Translations under genes and position numbers: made by a program
Part shown: in pieces, positions 1 to 7,026 of the stretch
How positions within the stretch are numbered: position 1 is the first letter of the stretch
Layout: every line of letters begins with the position of its first letter
Notes under the pieces: generated by a model
The model's input: the letters and a program-made list of their open reading frames with translations, nothing else
The model's database searches: none
What the model was told of the DNA's origin: nothing
DNA from: an uncultured Anaerolineales bacterium
GTDB taxonomy: Bacteria > Chloroflexota > Anaerolineae > Anaerolineales > UBA11657
Assembly (NCBI GenBank): GCA_913040765.1
Contig: CAJWIA010000077.1
Coordinates: forward strand, 1 to 7,026
Reading direction: 5' to 3'
Length of the DNA: 7,026 nt

Positions 1-3000
1 ATACATAAAAAAAAGCTTTTTGGAAAATATTCATTTATACCCTGGATTTCTGTAGGTGCAATATCCATCAGCCTTCAGCTACTCGCTGGACACCCAGAAA
101 TTGTCGCCTACTCTCTGTTAATAGCAAGCTCTTATGCAGCATGGCATTCATTGAAATTGATTTTCAGCAACCATAGAGAAGATCTTCTACGGATTATATT
201 TCATATGGGCTTAATGATAATATTGGGACTTCTACTAGGTGCTATACAGCTATTTCCATTATTAGAAGCTGCTTCTAATAATTTTCGTGTGGATACAGCA
301 AGCCTGACAGAGGTGCGTGAATGGGGCTACCCTGTCAGGAGAATAATAACACTATTAATACCAAATTTCTTTGGTAATCCTACTCACCATGCCTATTTTG
401 ACTGGTTCACTCAAGATTGGACGCCAGTTAGCATCAATGCTCTAGGAGAGAAAATCTCCACCATCGACTGGGGTATCAAGAATTATGTTGAGGGCGGAAT
501 GTACGTGGGTATACTACCTCTTTTATTAGCAATAGTAGCATTTGCTAAATACTTTTATAAAAGAAACTTTTGGTCAAACAAACACTCAGATATTGGGTTC
601 TTTTTTGTACTATCTATACTAAGTTTAGCTTTTGTATTTGGCACACAACTTTACGCATTGATTTATTACCTGCCAGGCTTAGGTCAGCTACACTCACCTT
701 TTCGTTGGGTTTGGCCTTTGAGTATATGTTTTGCGACATTAGCCGCCTATGGCACCAACGAACTAATACGACCCAACCACTCTGACAAAAAAGTCACCTA
801 TCTCTTGTTAGCACGAATTTCTATGTGGATTGGATCTATAGTTACACTTAGTGTATTTATGGTTTACATGTTTTTTGACTCGTTCGAACCAATGCTCGAA
901 CAAGCTTTATGGAGTCTGGCACAAGCTAACAAGTCCTTCGCGAACGCACGTATGTTTTTCTCCTACCAATCCCGTTGGGTATTACAATTTGGAATAATAT
1001 TGAGTCTTAGTGGAATTGTTTTATGGAAAACCATTACATCAAAACGTAGAATGTGGAAGTACAGCCTATGGTCAATTATTGTAATTGATCTATTTTTAGC
1101 AGGCCAAGGATTTAACCCTAGCAGCAATCCTAAAATACTCGACTACAAACCGCCAATAATAGAATTTTTACACGAGGATGAAAGCCACTGGCGCTTTACC
1201 ACCTATGATCCAAGTGGTAGTAAGGCCCTTAACGCTAATGCAGGTTGGTTATTCGACGTAGAAGATGTGCGCGGTTATGACTCTATAATACCTGCCCAGT
1301 ATGTTGATTACATGCAACTGATTGAACCGCAGAATGAACTGCAATATAATCGTATCTCCCCGATCACCACCTGGCAGGGACTACACTCTCCATTACTTGA
1401 TTTGTTGAATGTCAAGTATGTCATTAGTGAGCAAAAGATAAATAGTCCGGAGAGGTTTGAGTTGGTATATGAAGGGGAATCACTAGTCTATCAAAATAAA
1501 CAGGTCATGCCACGCGCCTATACACTTCCAACTAGTTGCATCACTACAACCGATGATGTGCAATCTGCTCTACAAGAAAACAACCCGCACCATGTCATAG
1601 TTTTAGATACACAGGACGTTTCTAATTCCAACTCGCTAACCACAGCGGCAGCATGTCAGATAAAGCCTGCGCAAATAACTTCGTCACGACTAAATGAAGT
1701 ACAAATTGAGGCGCAGCTATATCAGCCTGGATATCTGGTGTTGGCAGATTCATACTCCGATGGATGGCAAGTCTTTGTACACAGTGATGCAAACGAGGTA
1801 GAGACTAGGGCCGAACTAATAAGAGCCAATGGCAATTTCCGAGGATTATACCTAGATCAGGGTAAGCACCACGTACGTTTCAATTATAGTCCGCTCTCCT
1901 TTAGATTAGGTGGTGTTATATCGACAATATCTATTGCTACTTTGTTGCTACTTGGAACTATCTGGCTATGGCAAATATTTTATACACATAAGAAGACATC
2001 ATCAGATGCGAGTACCGTAGCCAAAAACAGTCTAGCACCTATGGGATTCAACCTACTAAATCGAAGCATTGATTTCATTTTTGCGATGTTCTATCTCCGA
2101 ATACTAGGACCTGCCGAATCTGGCAATTACGCGACTGCCATAGTAATTATTGGATGGTTTGAAATCTGGACTAATTTTGGTCTCAATACTTGGTTAACTC
2201 GTGAAGCTTCAAGAAATCTCGCCTCTATAAACCAATATCTATCAAACAGTACCATCTTCCGGCTAGTGCTAGGATTATTGACCATGCCACTGTTTCTTGG
2301 AGCTATAGTTCTATACCAACGAAATACCGGTTTGCTAGGTAGCGACACTGTGTTGGCAATAATCCTCCTTGCTATAGGTATGTTATTTTCTTCGATATCA
2401 ACAGGTTTGACATCCGTATTCTATGCTTATGAAAAAGCTGAGTACCCTGCAGTTGTTAGCAGTTTCAGTACTATTTTGAAAGTAGCCCTAGGATTGATTG
2501 CACTAATTCTAGGGTATGGTTTCGTTGGCCTTGCTGGGGTAAGCATAGTGGTAAATGTGATCACCCTGCTTACCCTATTCATTTTAGTAAGAAAATTATT
2601 CTTTAAACCCCATCCCGAATTCAACATAAAACTACAACGACGTATGTCTACGGACTCCTTGCCTTTAATGCTTAACCATCTACTAGCAACTCTGTTTTTC
2701 AAGATAGACATACCGATGATCCGCACTATGCGTGGTCAAGCTGAAGTCGGACGTTATAGTACTTCCTACAAGTTCATTGAAGCTTTCAATATAATTCCTG
2801 CATTTTTCACTTTTGCACTATTCCCATTAATGAGCAGACAAGCCAAGGATGACCAAGAAGCATTAGCTAGAACCTACTATTTAGCTATCAAATTGCTTTT
2901 TGCTGTAGCATTACCATTGGCATTGACAACTAGCTTTCTCGCTACACCCTTAGTACGTCTTCTGGGTGGGGAAGATTTTCTTCCACAAGGGGCAATAGCA

Positions 3001-3501
3001 CTACAATTGATGATATGGTCTATCCCATTTGGGTGGATCAATAGTGTGACCAACTATCTTTTAGTTGCTATTAATCAAGTGCGGACAATAACACGTTCAT
3101 TTGTAATTGCCACTGTTCTCAACATTGTAGTAAATACAATCTTCATTCCAATTTTTGGATTCCGAGCAGCAGCTATATCAACTATTTTGTCAGAAATAAT
3201 ACTAGGTGCTCTATTTCAATGGACCTTGTATCGTAAATTAAATCGTACGCCATGGGTACAATTGTTCGGAAAAATAGTTGCTTCCGCAGCTTTGATGGGT
3301 GTAATAACATGGATAGGATTACAGTGGAACCTATTCTTGGGATTAATTGTCGGTATATGTGCTTATCTCGCCACCATGATTTACATTGGGGTTTTTAATT
3401 CTCGGGAGATAAGTATAATCGTGGATTTGATGCCACAATCAATAAAGCATCGTATTAGTAGAGCAAGGCAAAACAACAGTAAAGACAGTTCTCTTAGTTG
3501 A
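1..3501 (+). CDS. YfhO-like GT-C membrane glycosyltransferase fused to a MOP/Wzx-type oligosaccharide flippase (5' partial)
   Basis: The frame is open from the first base of the window, so the true start lies to the left; 1166 residues are visible. Residues ~1-660 look like a YfhO-family protein: a QLLAGHPE motif (26-33), hydrophobic helices, SPFRW (232-236), a large extracytoplasmic part with RGYDS (424-428) and SPLLDLLNVKYV (463-474), SYSDGW (584-589), then a closing helix. After a short polar linker (~661-676), residues ~676-1145 form a full-size flippase of the MOP/PST superfamily: RSIDF...LRILGP (688-704), FFKIDIPM around 899-906, VGRYS, and many helices, with a basic hydrophilic tail to 1166. 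YfhO proteins in Firmicutes transfer sugars from undecaprenyl phosphate to envelope polymers on the outer face; MOP flippases translocate lipid-linked sugars. I infer a combined flip-and-transfer protein. The N-terminal helices and the loop expected to carry the GT-C catalytic Asp lie outside the window. The TTG at 151 is an internal Leu codon, not the start. Family calls are fairly sure; the substrate is unknown. Confidence 0.88.
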   Translation: MHKKKLFGKYSFIPWISVGAISISLQLLAGHPEIVAYSLLIASSYAAWHSLKLIFSNHREDLLRIIFHMGLMIILGLLLGAIQLFPLLEAASNNFRVDTASLTEVREWGYPVRRIITLLIPNFFGNPTHHAYFDWFTQDWTPVSINALGEKISTIDWGIKNYVEGGMYVGILPLLLAIVAFAKYFYKRNFWSNKHSDIGFFFVLSILSLAFVFGTQLYALIYYLPGLGQLHSPFRWVWPLSICFATLAAYGTNELIRPNHSDKKVTYLLLARISMWIGSIVTLSVFMVYMFFDSFEPMLEQALWSLAQANKSFANARMFFSYQSRWVLQFGIILSLSGIVLWKTITSKRRMWKYSLWSIIVIDLFLAGQGFNPSSNPKILDYKPPIIEFLHEDESHWRFTTYDPSGSKALNANAGWLFDVEDVRGYDSIIPAQYVDYMQLIEPQNELQYNRISPITTWQGLHSPLLDLLNVKYVISEQKINSPERFELVYEGESLVYQNKQVMPRAYTLPTSCITTTDDVQSALQENNPHHVIVLDTQDVSNSNSLTTAAACQIKPAQITSSRLNEVQIEAQLYQPGYLVLADSYSDGWQVFVHSDANEVETRAELIRANGNFRGLYLDQGKHHVRFNYSPLSFRLGGVISTISIATLLLLGTIWLWQIFYTHKKTSSDASTVAKNSLAPMGFNLLNRSIDFIFAMFYLRILGPAESGNYATAIVIIGWFEIWTNFGLNTWLTREASRNLASINQYLSNSTIFRLVLGLLTMPLFLGAIVLYQRNTGLLGSDTVLAIILLAIGMLFSSISTGLTSVFYAYEKAEYPAVVSSFSTILKVALGLIALILGYGFVGLAGVSIVVNVITLLTLFILVRKLFFKPHPEFNIKLQRRMSTDSLPLMLNHLLATLFFKIDIPMIRTMRGQAEVGRYSTSYKFIEAFNIIPAFFTFALFPLMSRQAKDDQEALARTYYLAIKLLFAVALPLALTTSFLATPLVRLLGGEDFLPQGAIALQLMIWSIPFGWINSVTNYLLVAINQVRTITRSFVIATVLNIVVNTIFIPIFGFRAAAISTILSEIILGALFQWTLYRKLNRTPWVQLFGKIVASAALMGVITWIGLQWNLFLGLIVGICAYLATMIYIGVFNSREISIIVDLMPQSIKHRISRARQNNSKDSSLS

Positions 3502-3506
3502 TCTAT

Positions 3507-3521
3507 GAGGTTACATTTATG
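3507..3521 (+). promoter_or_regulatory. Ribosome binding site that sets the asnS start
   Basis: GAGG at 3507-3510 sits 8 nt before the ATG at 3519, a normal Shine-Dalgarno spacing. An in-frame TTG at 3498, overlapping the stop codon of the upstream gene, would add seven residues (MIYEVTF), but it has no comparable site in front of it. The ATG is therefore the preferred start. Confidence 0.7.
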
Positions 3522-4850
3522 ATTATAAGAATTGAAAACATTGCCGACTATGTGGACCAAACAATTACCATACAAGGATGGATATATGCCAAGACTGGAA
3601 AGGGCAAATTACACTTTGTTCAATTGCGAGATGGCACTGGGATTGCGCAATGCGTAGTATTCCAGAAGGAAGTGACTGAGGAAGTTTTTGATGTAACACA
3701 ACAGCTGACTCAAGAATCGTCTGTTTTGTTAACTGGTACAGTTCGAAAAGATAAACGAGCGCCTGGAGTTCCAGGCGGATACGAAGTAGGAGTAATCGAT
3801 ATACAAGTACTTCAGTCAGTCAATGAATATCCCATCACACCTAAAGAACATGGGGCTGAATTCTTGCTAGACCGAAGACACCTGTGGATTCGTTCCTCAC
3901 GCCAATGGGCTATTCTGCGAATTCGAGCATGCATTATGCGTTCAATCAGGGAGTGGTTAGATGAAAATGGATTTCTTGAGATTACAACACCTATCATCAC
4001 GCCAGCTGCAGTTGAAGGTACATCCACTTTGTTTGAGATTGACTACTTCGATAGAACTGCATACTTATGTCAAACTGGTCAACTCTATAATGAGGCCAAT
4101 ATTGCAGCGTTTGGCAAGGTATATGCGTTTGGTCCAACTTTCCGAGCTGAAAAATCAAAAACTCGCAGACACTTAACTGAGTTTTGGATGGTCGAACCCG
4201 AAATAGCATATTGTGATTTAGTTCAATTATTAGAAATAGAGGAACTGTTTGTCAGCCATATTGTCCAGTCTTGTCTAAACAAATGCAGTGCTGAACTAGC
4301 CCTTCTTGGTCGAGATATAAGTATGCTCAGCAATATCAAACCGCCGTTTCCACGTATTACCTATGATAATGCAATTGAAAGATTAATTGATCTCAAAAAC
4401 CAGACAGATGATCCAGAACAAAAATCTCTCATTGATATCAAATGGGGCGATGACTTTGGTGCTCCTCACGAAACTGCAGTTACACAAATGTTTGATAAAC
4501 CTGTATTCGTCACACATTATCCTACACAAGTAAAGGCGTTTTACATGCCAGTAGTAGAAAATAGACCAGAGGTATGCTACTCCGCTGATCTGTTAGCTCC
4601 TGAAGGTTATGGGGAAATTATAGGAGGATCAGAACGAATACACGATCATGACACTCTAGTAAATCGAATTAAAGAACATCATCTTCCGCTAGAAACTTAT
4701 GACTGGTATCTTGACTTACGCAAATATGGTAGTGTGCCTCATTCCGGTTTTGGTTTAGGTGTAGAACGAACTGTGTCTTGGATATGTGGTATTGAGCATA
4801 TACGCGAAACAAGTCCATATCCTAGAATGATCAATAGAGATAATCCATAA
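3519..4850 (+). CDS. asnS: Asparaginyl-tRNA synthetase
   Basis: This cytoplasmic class IIb aminoacyl-tRNA synthetase charges tRNA-Asn with asparagine using ATP. It is 443 residues from the ATG, close to the usual AsnRS length. The N-terminal OB-fold anticodon-binding domain (~1-100) contains GWIYAKTGKGKLHFVQLRDG. The catalytic domain has motif 1 (GFLEITTP, 151-158), motif 2 (FGPTFRAE at 204-211 with Arg209, then HLTEFWMVEPE at 218-228) and motif 3 (GFGLGVER, 410-417, with Arg417). KAFYM (339-343), GEIIGGSERI and the ending SPYPR favour AsnRS over the related AspRS; this choice is from recall of the two families. It starts 17 nt after the flippase fusion gene, so it could be translated from the same message. 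Having a dedicated AsnRS means Asn-tRNA need not come from the GatCAB amidation route. No broken motif is seen. Confidence 0.95.
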   Translation: MIIRIENIADYVDQTITIQGWIYAKTGKGKLHFVQLRDGTGIAQCVVFQKEVTEEVFDVTQQLTQESSVLLTGTVRKDKRAPGVPGGYEVGVIDIQVLQSVNEYPITPKEHGAEFLLDRRHLWIRSSRQWAILRIRACIMRSIREWLDENGFLEITTPIITPAAVEGTSTLFEIDYFDRTAYLCQTGQLYNEANIAAFGKVYAFGPTFRAEKSKTRRHLTEFWMVEPEIAYCDLVQLLEIEELFVSHIVQSCLNKCSAELALLGRDISMLSNIKPPFPRITYDNAIERLIDLKNQTDDPEQKSLIDIKWGDDFGAPHETAVTQMFDKPVFVTHYPTQVKAFYMPVVENRPEVCYSADLLAPEGYGEIIGGSERIHDHDTLVNRIKEHHLPLETYDWYLDLRKYGSVPHSGFGLGVERTVSWICGIEHIRETSPYPRMINRDNP

Positions 4851-4854
4851 TACA

Positions 4855-4890
4855 TTGTGTCAAGAAGCATTCCCAATATAGTACATTATG
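4855..4890 (+). promoter_or_regulatory. Candidate rtcB promoter, possibly giving a leaderless transcript
   Basis: A TTGTGT hexamer (4855-4860; matches TTGACA at three of six positions) is followed after 16 nt by TATAGT (4877-4882; five of six matches to TATAAT). The rtcB ATG begins 6 nt past the last base of that hexamer, about where transcription would start. No clear Shine-Dalgarno lies before this ATG; the nearest purine run, AAGAAG at 4862-4867, is 20 nt away. Hexamers of this quality occur by chance in AT-rich DNA, so this is a suggestion only. Confidence 0.4.
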
Positions 4891-6033
4891 CCCTATAGAA
4901 CCCACGACACAATCCCTGTGTGGGGACAATTACAAGATAGTGCCCTCCAACAGATAAAAAACTGCCTAAAGCATGATAGGGCAGTTTCAGCAGCGCTAAT
5001 GGCGGATCATCATCATGGATATGTACAACCTATCGGCGGGGTGATCGCATATCATGAAGCCATATCTCCATCAGGAGTGGGATATGACATAGCTTGTGGC
5101 AACAAAGCAGTGCGTCTAGACATTTCAGCAATAGAGACACGTAACAATATATCTACTATCATGAGTGATATCACTCATGATATATCATTTGGGGTCGGAA
5201 GTAAGAATAAACAACCAGTGGACCACGCTCTTTTCAATGATCCAATCTGGAAAATCGGACCACTTAGCAAGTGGAAAAATCTAGCTATGTCACAATTAGG
5301 AAGCGTAGGGAGTGGCAATCACTATATCGATATATTTGTCGATGAACTAAATAGAGTATGGGTAGGGGTACATTTTGGTTCCAGGGGATTGGGACATCGA
5401 ATTGCCACCCATTTCATAAAATCTGGTGGGGGTAAACCCAATGATATTTCCCCCGTCACATTTGATGTAAATACCAATATTGGACAAGACTACCTCACAG
5501 CTATGACCCTTGCGGGACAATATGCATACGCTGGCCGCAATTGGGTATGTGATGAAATTGCCAAACTCTTGGGAGCAAACATCTTGGAAGAAGTGCACAA
5601 CCATCACAACTTTGCATGGAAAGAACGTCACAATGGCACAAATCTGTGGGTGATACGTAAGGGTGCCACACCTGCTTACCCAAAGCAAAGAAGCTTTGTT
5701 GGAGGAAGTATGGGTGACATATCAGTAATAGTAGAAGGATTAGATTCTACTGAAAGCAAGAAAGCTCTATACAGTACCGTACACGGAGCTGGACGTATTA
5801 TGTCGCGTACTGAAGCCGCTGGAAAGTACCGAAATGGAAAAAGAAGCGGAGGAAAAATTTCTCGACAGATGATGTTAGACTGGATCGAACGAGAAGACGT
5901 TGAATTACAAGGAGCTAATACAGACGAATCTCCACATTGTTACCGCAGACTCACTCAAGTACTGAAGCATCACGCTCTAACTATTCGTGTTTTACATACG
6001 CTGCACCCTATAGGTGTAGCAATGGCATGTTAA
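4888..6033 (+). CDS. rtcB: RtcB-family RNA-splicing ligase
   Basis: RtcB joins RNA 2',3'-cyclic phosphate (or 3'-phosphate) ends to 5'-OH ends using GTP and Mn2+, in tRNA splicing or RNA repair. At 381 residues this is near the short bacterial form (E. coli RtcB is ~408) and shorter than the ~480-residue archaeal type. Visible motifs in order: MADHHHGYVQPIGGV (38-52), GYDIACG with Asp67 and metal-ligand Cys70, GSVGSGNH (138-145), GSRGLGH (164-170), HNHHNFA with His240, RKGAT (257-261), GGSMG (272-276), and HGAGR (299-303) whose His299 matches the guanylylated histidine. All core metal and nucleotide residues appear intact, so it should be active. The ATG is the first possible start after an in-frame TAG at 4879-4881. 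A 26-bp perfect palindrome lies within codons 90-99. No archease, RtcA or RtcR partner is present in the window, and no introns or RNA substrate are evident nearby. Confidence 0.94.
   Translation: MPYRTHDTIPVWGQLQDSALQQIKNCLKHDRAVSAALMADHHHGYVQPIGGVIAYHEAISPSGVGYDIACGNKAVRLDISAIETRNNISTIMSDITHDISFGVGSKNKQPVDHALFNDPIWKIGPLSKWKNLAMSQLGSVGSGNHYIDIFVDELNRVWVGVHFGSRGLGHRIATHFIKSGGGKPNDISPVTFDVNTNIGQDYLTAMTLAGQYAYAGRNWVCDEIAKLLGANILEEVHNHHNFAWKERHNGTNLWVIRKGATPAYPKQRSFVGGSMGDISVIVEGLDSTESKKALYSTVHGAGRIMSRTEAAGKYRNGKRSGGKISRQMMLDWIEREDVELQGANTDESPHCYRRLTQVLKHHALTIRVLHTLHPIGVAMAC
5157..5182. repeat. 26-bp perfect palindrome inside rtcB
   Basis: The half-site TATCATGAGTGAT (5157-5169) is followed directly by its exact reverse complement (5170-5182), with no spacer. 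It encodes part of the segment IMSDITHDIS, between the DxxC motif and the GSVGSGNH motif. A second short palindrome, GATATATC (5180-5187), overlaps its right end. As RNA it could fold into a stem of about 11 bp with a tetraloop; as DNA it resembles a site for a dimeric protein. No function can be assigned from the sequence. Confidence 0.9.
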
Positions 6034-6059
6034 TCGTAAGATTTTGTTACAACTAAAAA

Positions 6060-6065
6060 TATAGT
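6060..6065 (+). promoter_or_regulatory. Possible -10 element before the IMPase gene
   Basis: TATAGT lies 13 nt before the ATG at 6079, the same hexamer seen before rtcB. No convincing -35 is found at 16-18 nt; the best TTG-type hexamer, TTGTTA (6044-6049), is only 10 nt away. The gap also lacks a good Shine-Dalgarno, having only AAAG at 6071-6074. Support is weak. Confidence 0.22.
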
Positions 6066-6078
6066 TCGCCAAAGTACT

Positions 6079-6891
6079 ATGAAAACAAACTCCGACACTA
6101 TCCATCACTCACAGGAAGCTTACCTAACATTTGCAAAACAATTGGCACATTCTGCTGGACAGAGGTTGCTAAGTTCCTTCGGTAAAAGTGTCGCAACAAC
6201 TAAAGAGGACGGAACCACCGTGACTCGTTCTGATCAGGAAACAGACCGATTCATTTGTGGAGAGATTCAAGCAAGATATCCAATGGATAACATACTTAGT
6301 GAAGAGTTGTTACCAGAATATACTGATAATGGAAATGCTGTATGGATTGTAGATCCTATTGACGGTACCACCAACTTCAGCCAAGGCCTACCTCTTTGGG
6401 GTGTATCAATTGCCCGATTAGAAAATGGTTATCCTACAATTGGAGTCCTATACTTCCCTGTATTAGACATGTTATGCCATGCAGCAAAAGGACAAGGAGC
6501 ATTCGAAAATAACAAATGTATTTCAGCCAGAAGGCCGGCCATTGTCAACCGTTATTCCATATTTACATGTAGTTCTGGAACTGAGCGATATTATAAAATT
6601 AGAGGAGGCATAAGGGCAAAAAGACGTACATTTGGATCGACTATCTACGAACTATACTTAGTAGCTCGTGGCAATGCTCTATTTTGTGTGTTACCGGAAC
6701 CAAAAGTATGGGATTTAGCAGCAGCCTGGTTGATAATTGAAGAATCGGGTGGAGCAATCGATACAATAAACGATTCTCCGCACTTTCCACTTATGAAAGA
6801 AATGCCTTATACAAGCGTACAACTCCCTACACTCGCCACTGCTAGTCTAGAAATGTGGCAAGGTATTCATGATTTGATCCGTACAAAATAG
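6079..6891 (+). CDS. Inositol monophosphatase family phosphatase
   Basis: This is a Mg2+-dependent, Li+-sensitive-type sugar or nucleotide phosphatase of the IMPase/FBPase superfamily, 270 residues, the usual size, with no signal peptide. The metal-binding signature is complete: SEE (74-76, first Glu as ligand), WIVDPIDGTTNF (Asp92 and Asp95), GLPLWGVSIA just after, and WDLAAAWLIIEESGG starting at Trp211 with Asp212. The family covers inositol-1-phosphatase (SuhB-like), fructose-1,6-bisphosphatase, histidinol-phosphatase (HisN) and PAP phosphatase (CysQ-like); nothing visible decides between them, and no his, cys or inositol gene is adjacent. The ATG at 6079 is the first start after an in-frame TAA at 6037-6039, 45 nt beyond rtcB. 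Co-transcription with rtcB is possible but unproven. The gene is convergent with the LysM-like reading frame on the other strand. Confidence 0.9.
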   Translation: MKTNSDTIHHSQEAYLTFAKQLAHSAGQRLLSSFGKSVATTKEDGTTVTRSDQETDRFICGEIQARYPMDNILSEELLPEYTDNGNAVWIVDPIDGTTNFSQGLPLWGVSIARLENGYPTIGVLYFPVLDMLCHAAKGQGAFENNKCISARRPAIVNRYSIFTCSSGTERYYKIRGGIRAKRRTFGSTIYELYLVARGNALFCVLPEPKVWDLAAAWLIIEESGGAIDTINDSPHFPLMKEMPYTSVQLPTLATASLEMWQGIHDLIRTK

Positions 6892-6921
6892 AGGATTGTA
6901 ATTTTGTGCAAATGAATAATG

Positions 6922-7026
6922 TCATGGGTACGGTATAATCAGTTTGCTTCCAATCTGTATACTAGCAGGATCCACTATACGATTACGGTCAATTATCATC
7001 TGCATTGGCACCTCATACTGTATAGA
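6922..7026 (-). CDS. C-terminal end of a LysM-domain protein (5' partial)
   Basis: The minus strand is open from the right edge of the window to a TGA (complement of 6922-6924), giving 34 residues that end in IIPYP. The stretch NRIVDPASIQIGSKLIIP fits the second half of a LysM motif, whose usual ending is N-x-[IL]-x-[DN]-P-x-x-[IL]-x-x-G-x-x-L-x-[IV]-P. LysM modules bind N-acetylglucosamine in peptidoglycan or chitin and are common at the C-terminus of secreted or lipid-anchored envelope proteins. The rest of the protein is outside the window, so its enzymatic class, if any, is unknown. It stops 30 bp from the end of the convergent IMPase gene. The fragment is short, so the call rests on this one pattern. 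Confidence 0.62.
   Translation of the reverse strand, partial: SIQYEVPMQMIIDRNRIVDPASIQIGSKLIIPYP

Noticed and set aside
151..153. TTG as a possible start of the membrane protein.
   Set aside because: The frame is open to base 1 and the upstream residues (including QLLAGHPE) belong to the YfhO family pattern, so the start is outside the window.
2486..2576. Two neighbouring inverted repeats in the flippase region: CCCTAGGATT/AATTCTAGGG with one mismatch, and GGGTAAGCA/TGCTTACCC with a 21-nt loop.
   Set aside because: Stems of 9-10 bp with loops of this size are expected about once per window by chance, and both lie in well-explained membrane-protein coding sequence.
3498..3500. TTG overlapping the upstream stop as an asnS start.
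   Set aside because: The ATG at 3519 has a well-spaced GAGG before it and gives the usual AsnRS N-terminus.
3760..3777. GC-rich hairpin with a 7-bp stem (CGCCTGG/CCAGGCG) and 4-nt loop in asnS.
   Set aside because: The repeat follows from codons for a PG-V-PG stretch in the OB-fold domain, lies mid-gene without a T-run, and one such 7-bp stem is expected by chance at this scale.
5347..5688. Minus-strand open frame of 113 codons opposite rtcB, and another of 99 codons at 2427-2726.
   Set aside because: Both lie fully antisense to strongly recognised coding sequence, and their translations resemble no family I know.
6892..6921. Possible terminator between the convergent IMPase and LysM-like genes.
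   Set aside because: Only a 4-bp ATTT/AAAT pairing is visible, with no GC-rich stem or T-run.
6934..6939. Perfect TATAAT hexamer on the plus strand.
   Set aside because: It falls inside the minus-strand LysM-like frame, has no -35 at a suitable distance and no plus-strand gene follows it in the window.

Overview
The window is a compact bacterial segment, about 40% G+C judged from sampled lines. It holds four genes on the plus strand and the tail of a fifth entering from the right on the minus strand. The mix resembles Chloroflexota genomes: a YfhO-type membrane glycosyltransferase joined to an oligosaccharide flippase, an AsnRS with a KAFYM motif, a short RtcB and an IMPase-family enzyme. 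That assignment is a weak inference from recognised families; no rRNA or other decisive marker is present. I see no mobile element, CRISPR array, tRNA or rRNA.

Layout. (1) 1-3501, plus: the 3' portion of a very large membrane protein whose 5' end lies left of the window. Its first ~660 visible residues are a YfhO-like GT-C membrane protein and its last ~490 are a complete MOP/Wzx-type flippase, in one uninterrupted frame. (2) 3519-4850, plus: asnS, asparaginyl-tRNA synthetase, starting 17 nt after gene 1 behind a GAGG ribosome binding site. (3) 4888-6033, plus: RtcB-family RNA ligase, with a promoter-like element placed so that its transcript could be leaderless, and a 26-bp perfect palindrome inside the coding region. 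(4) 6079-6891, plus: inositol-monophosphatase-family phosphatase. (5) 6922-7026, minus: the last 34 codons of a protein ending in what looks like a LysM repeat, convergent with gene 4.

The first four genes are closely spaced (gaps of 17, 37 and 45 nt) and could be co-transcribed, but the two larger gaps carry promoter-like hexamers, so rtcB and the phosphatase gene may also be transcribed on their own. Gene 1 is envelope glycosylation. asnS and rtcB are translation and RNA repair. The phosphatase is a housekeeping small-molecule enzyme whose substrate the sequence does not fix. They do not form an obvious single pathway.

The most interesting item is the YfhO-flippase fusion. It would put, in one polypeptide, the step that moves a lipid-linked sugar across the membrane and the step that transfers sugar on the outer face. 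The second is the long palindrome within rtcB, which chance alone does not readily explain.
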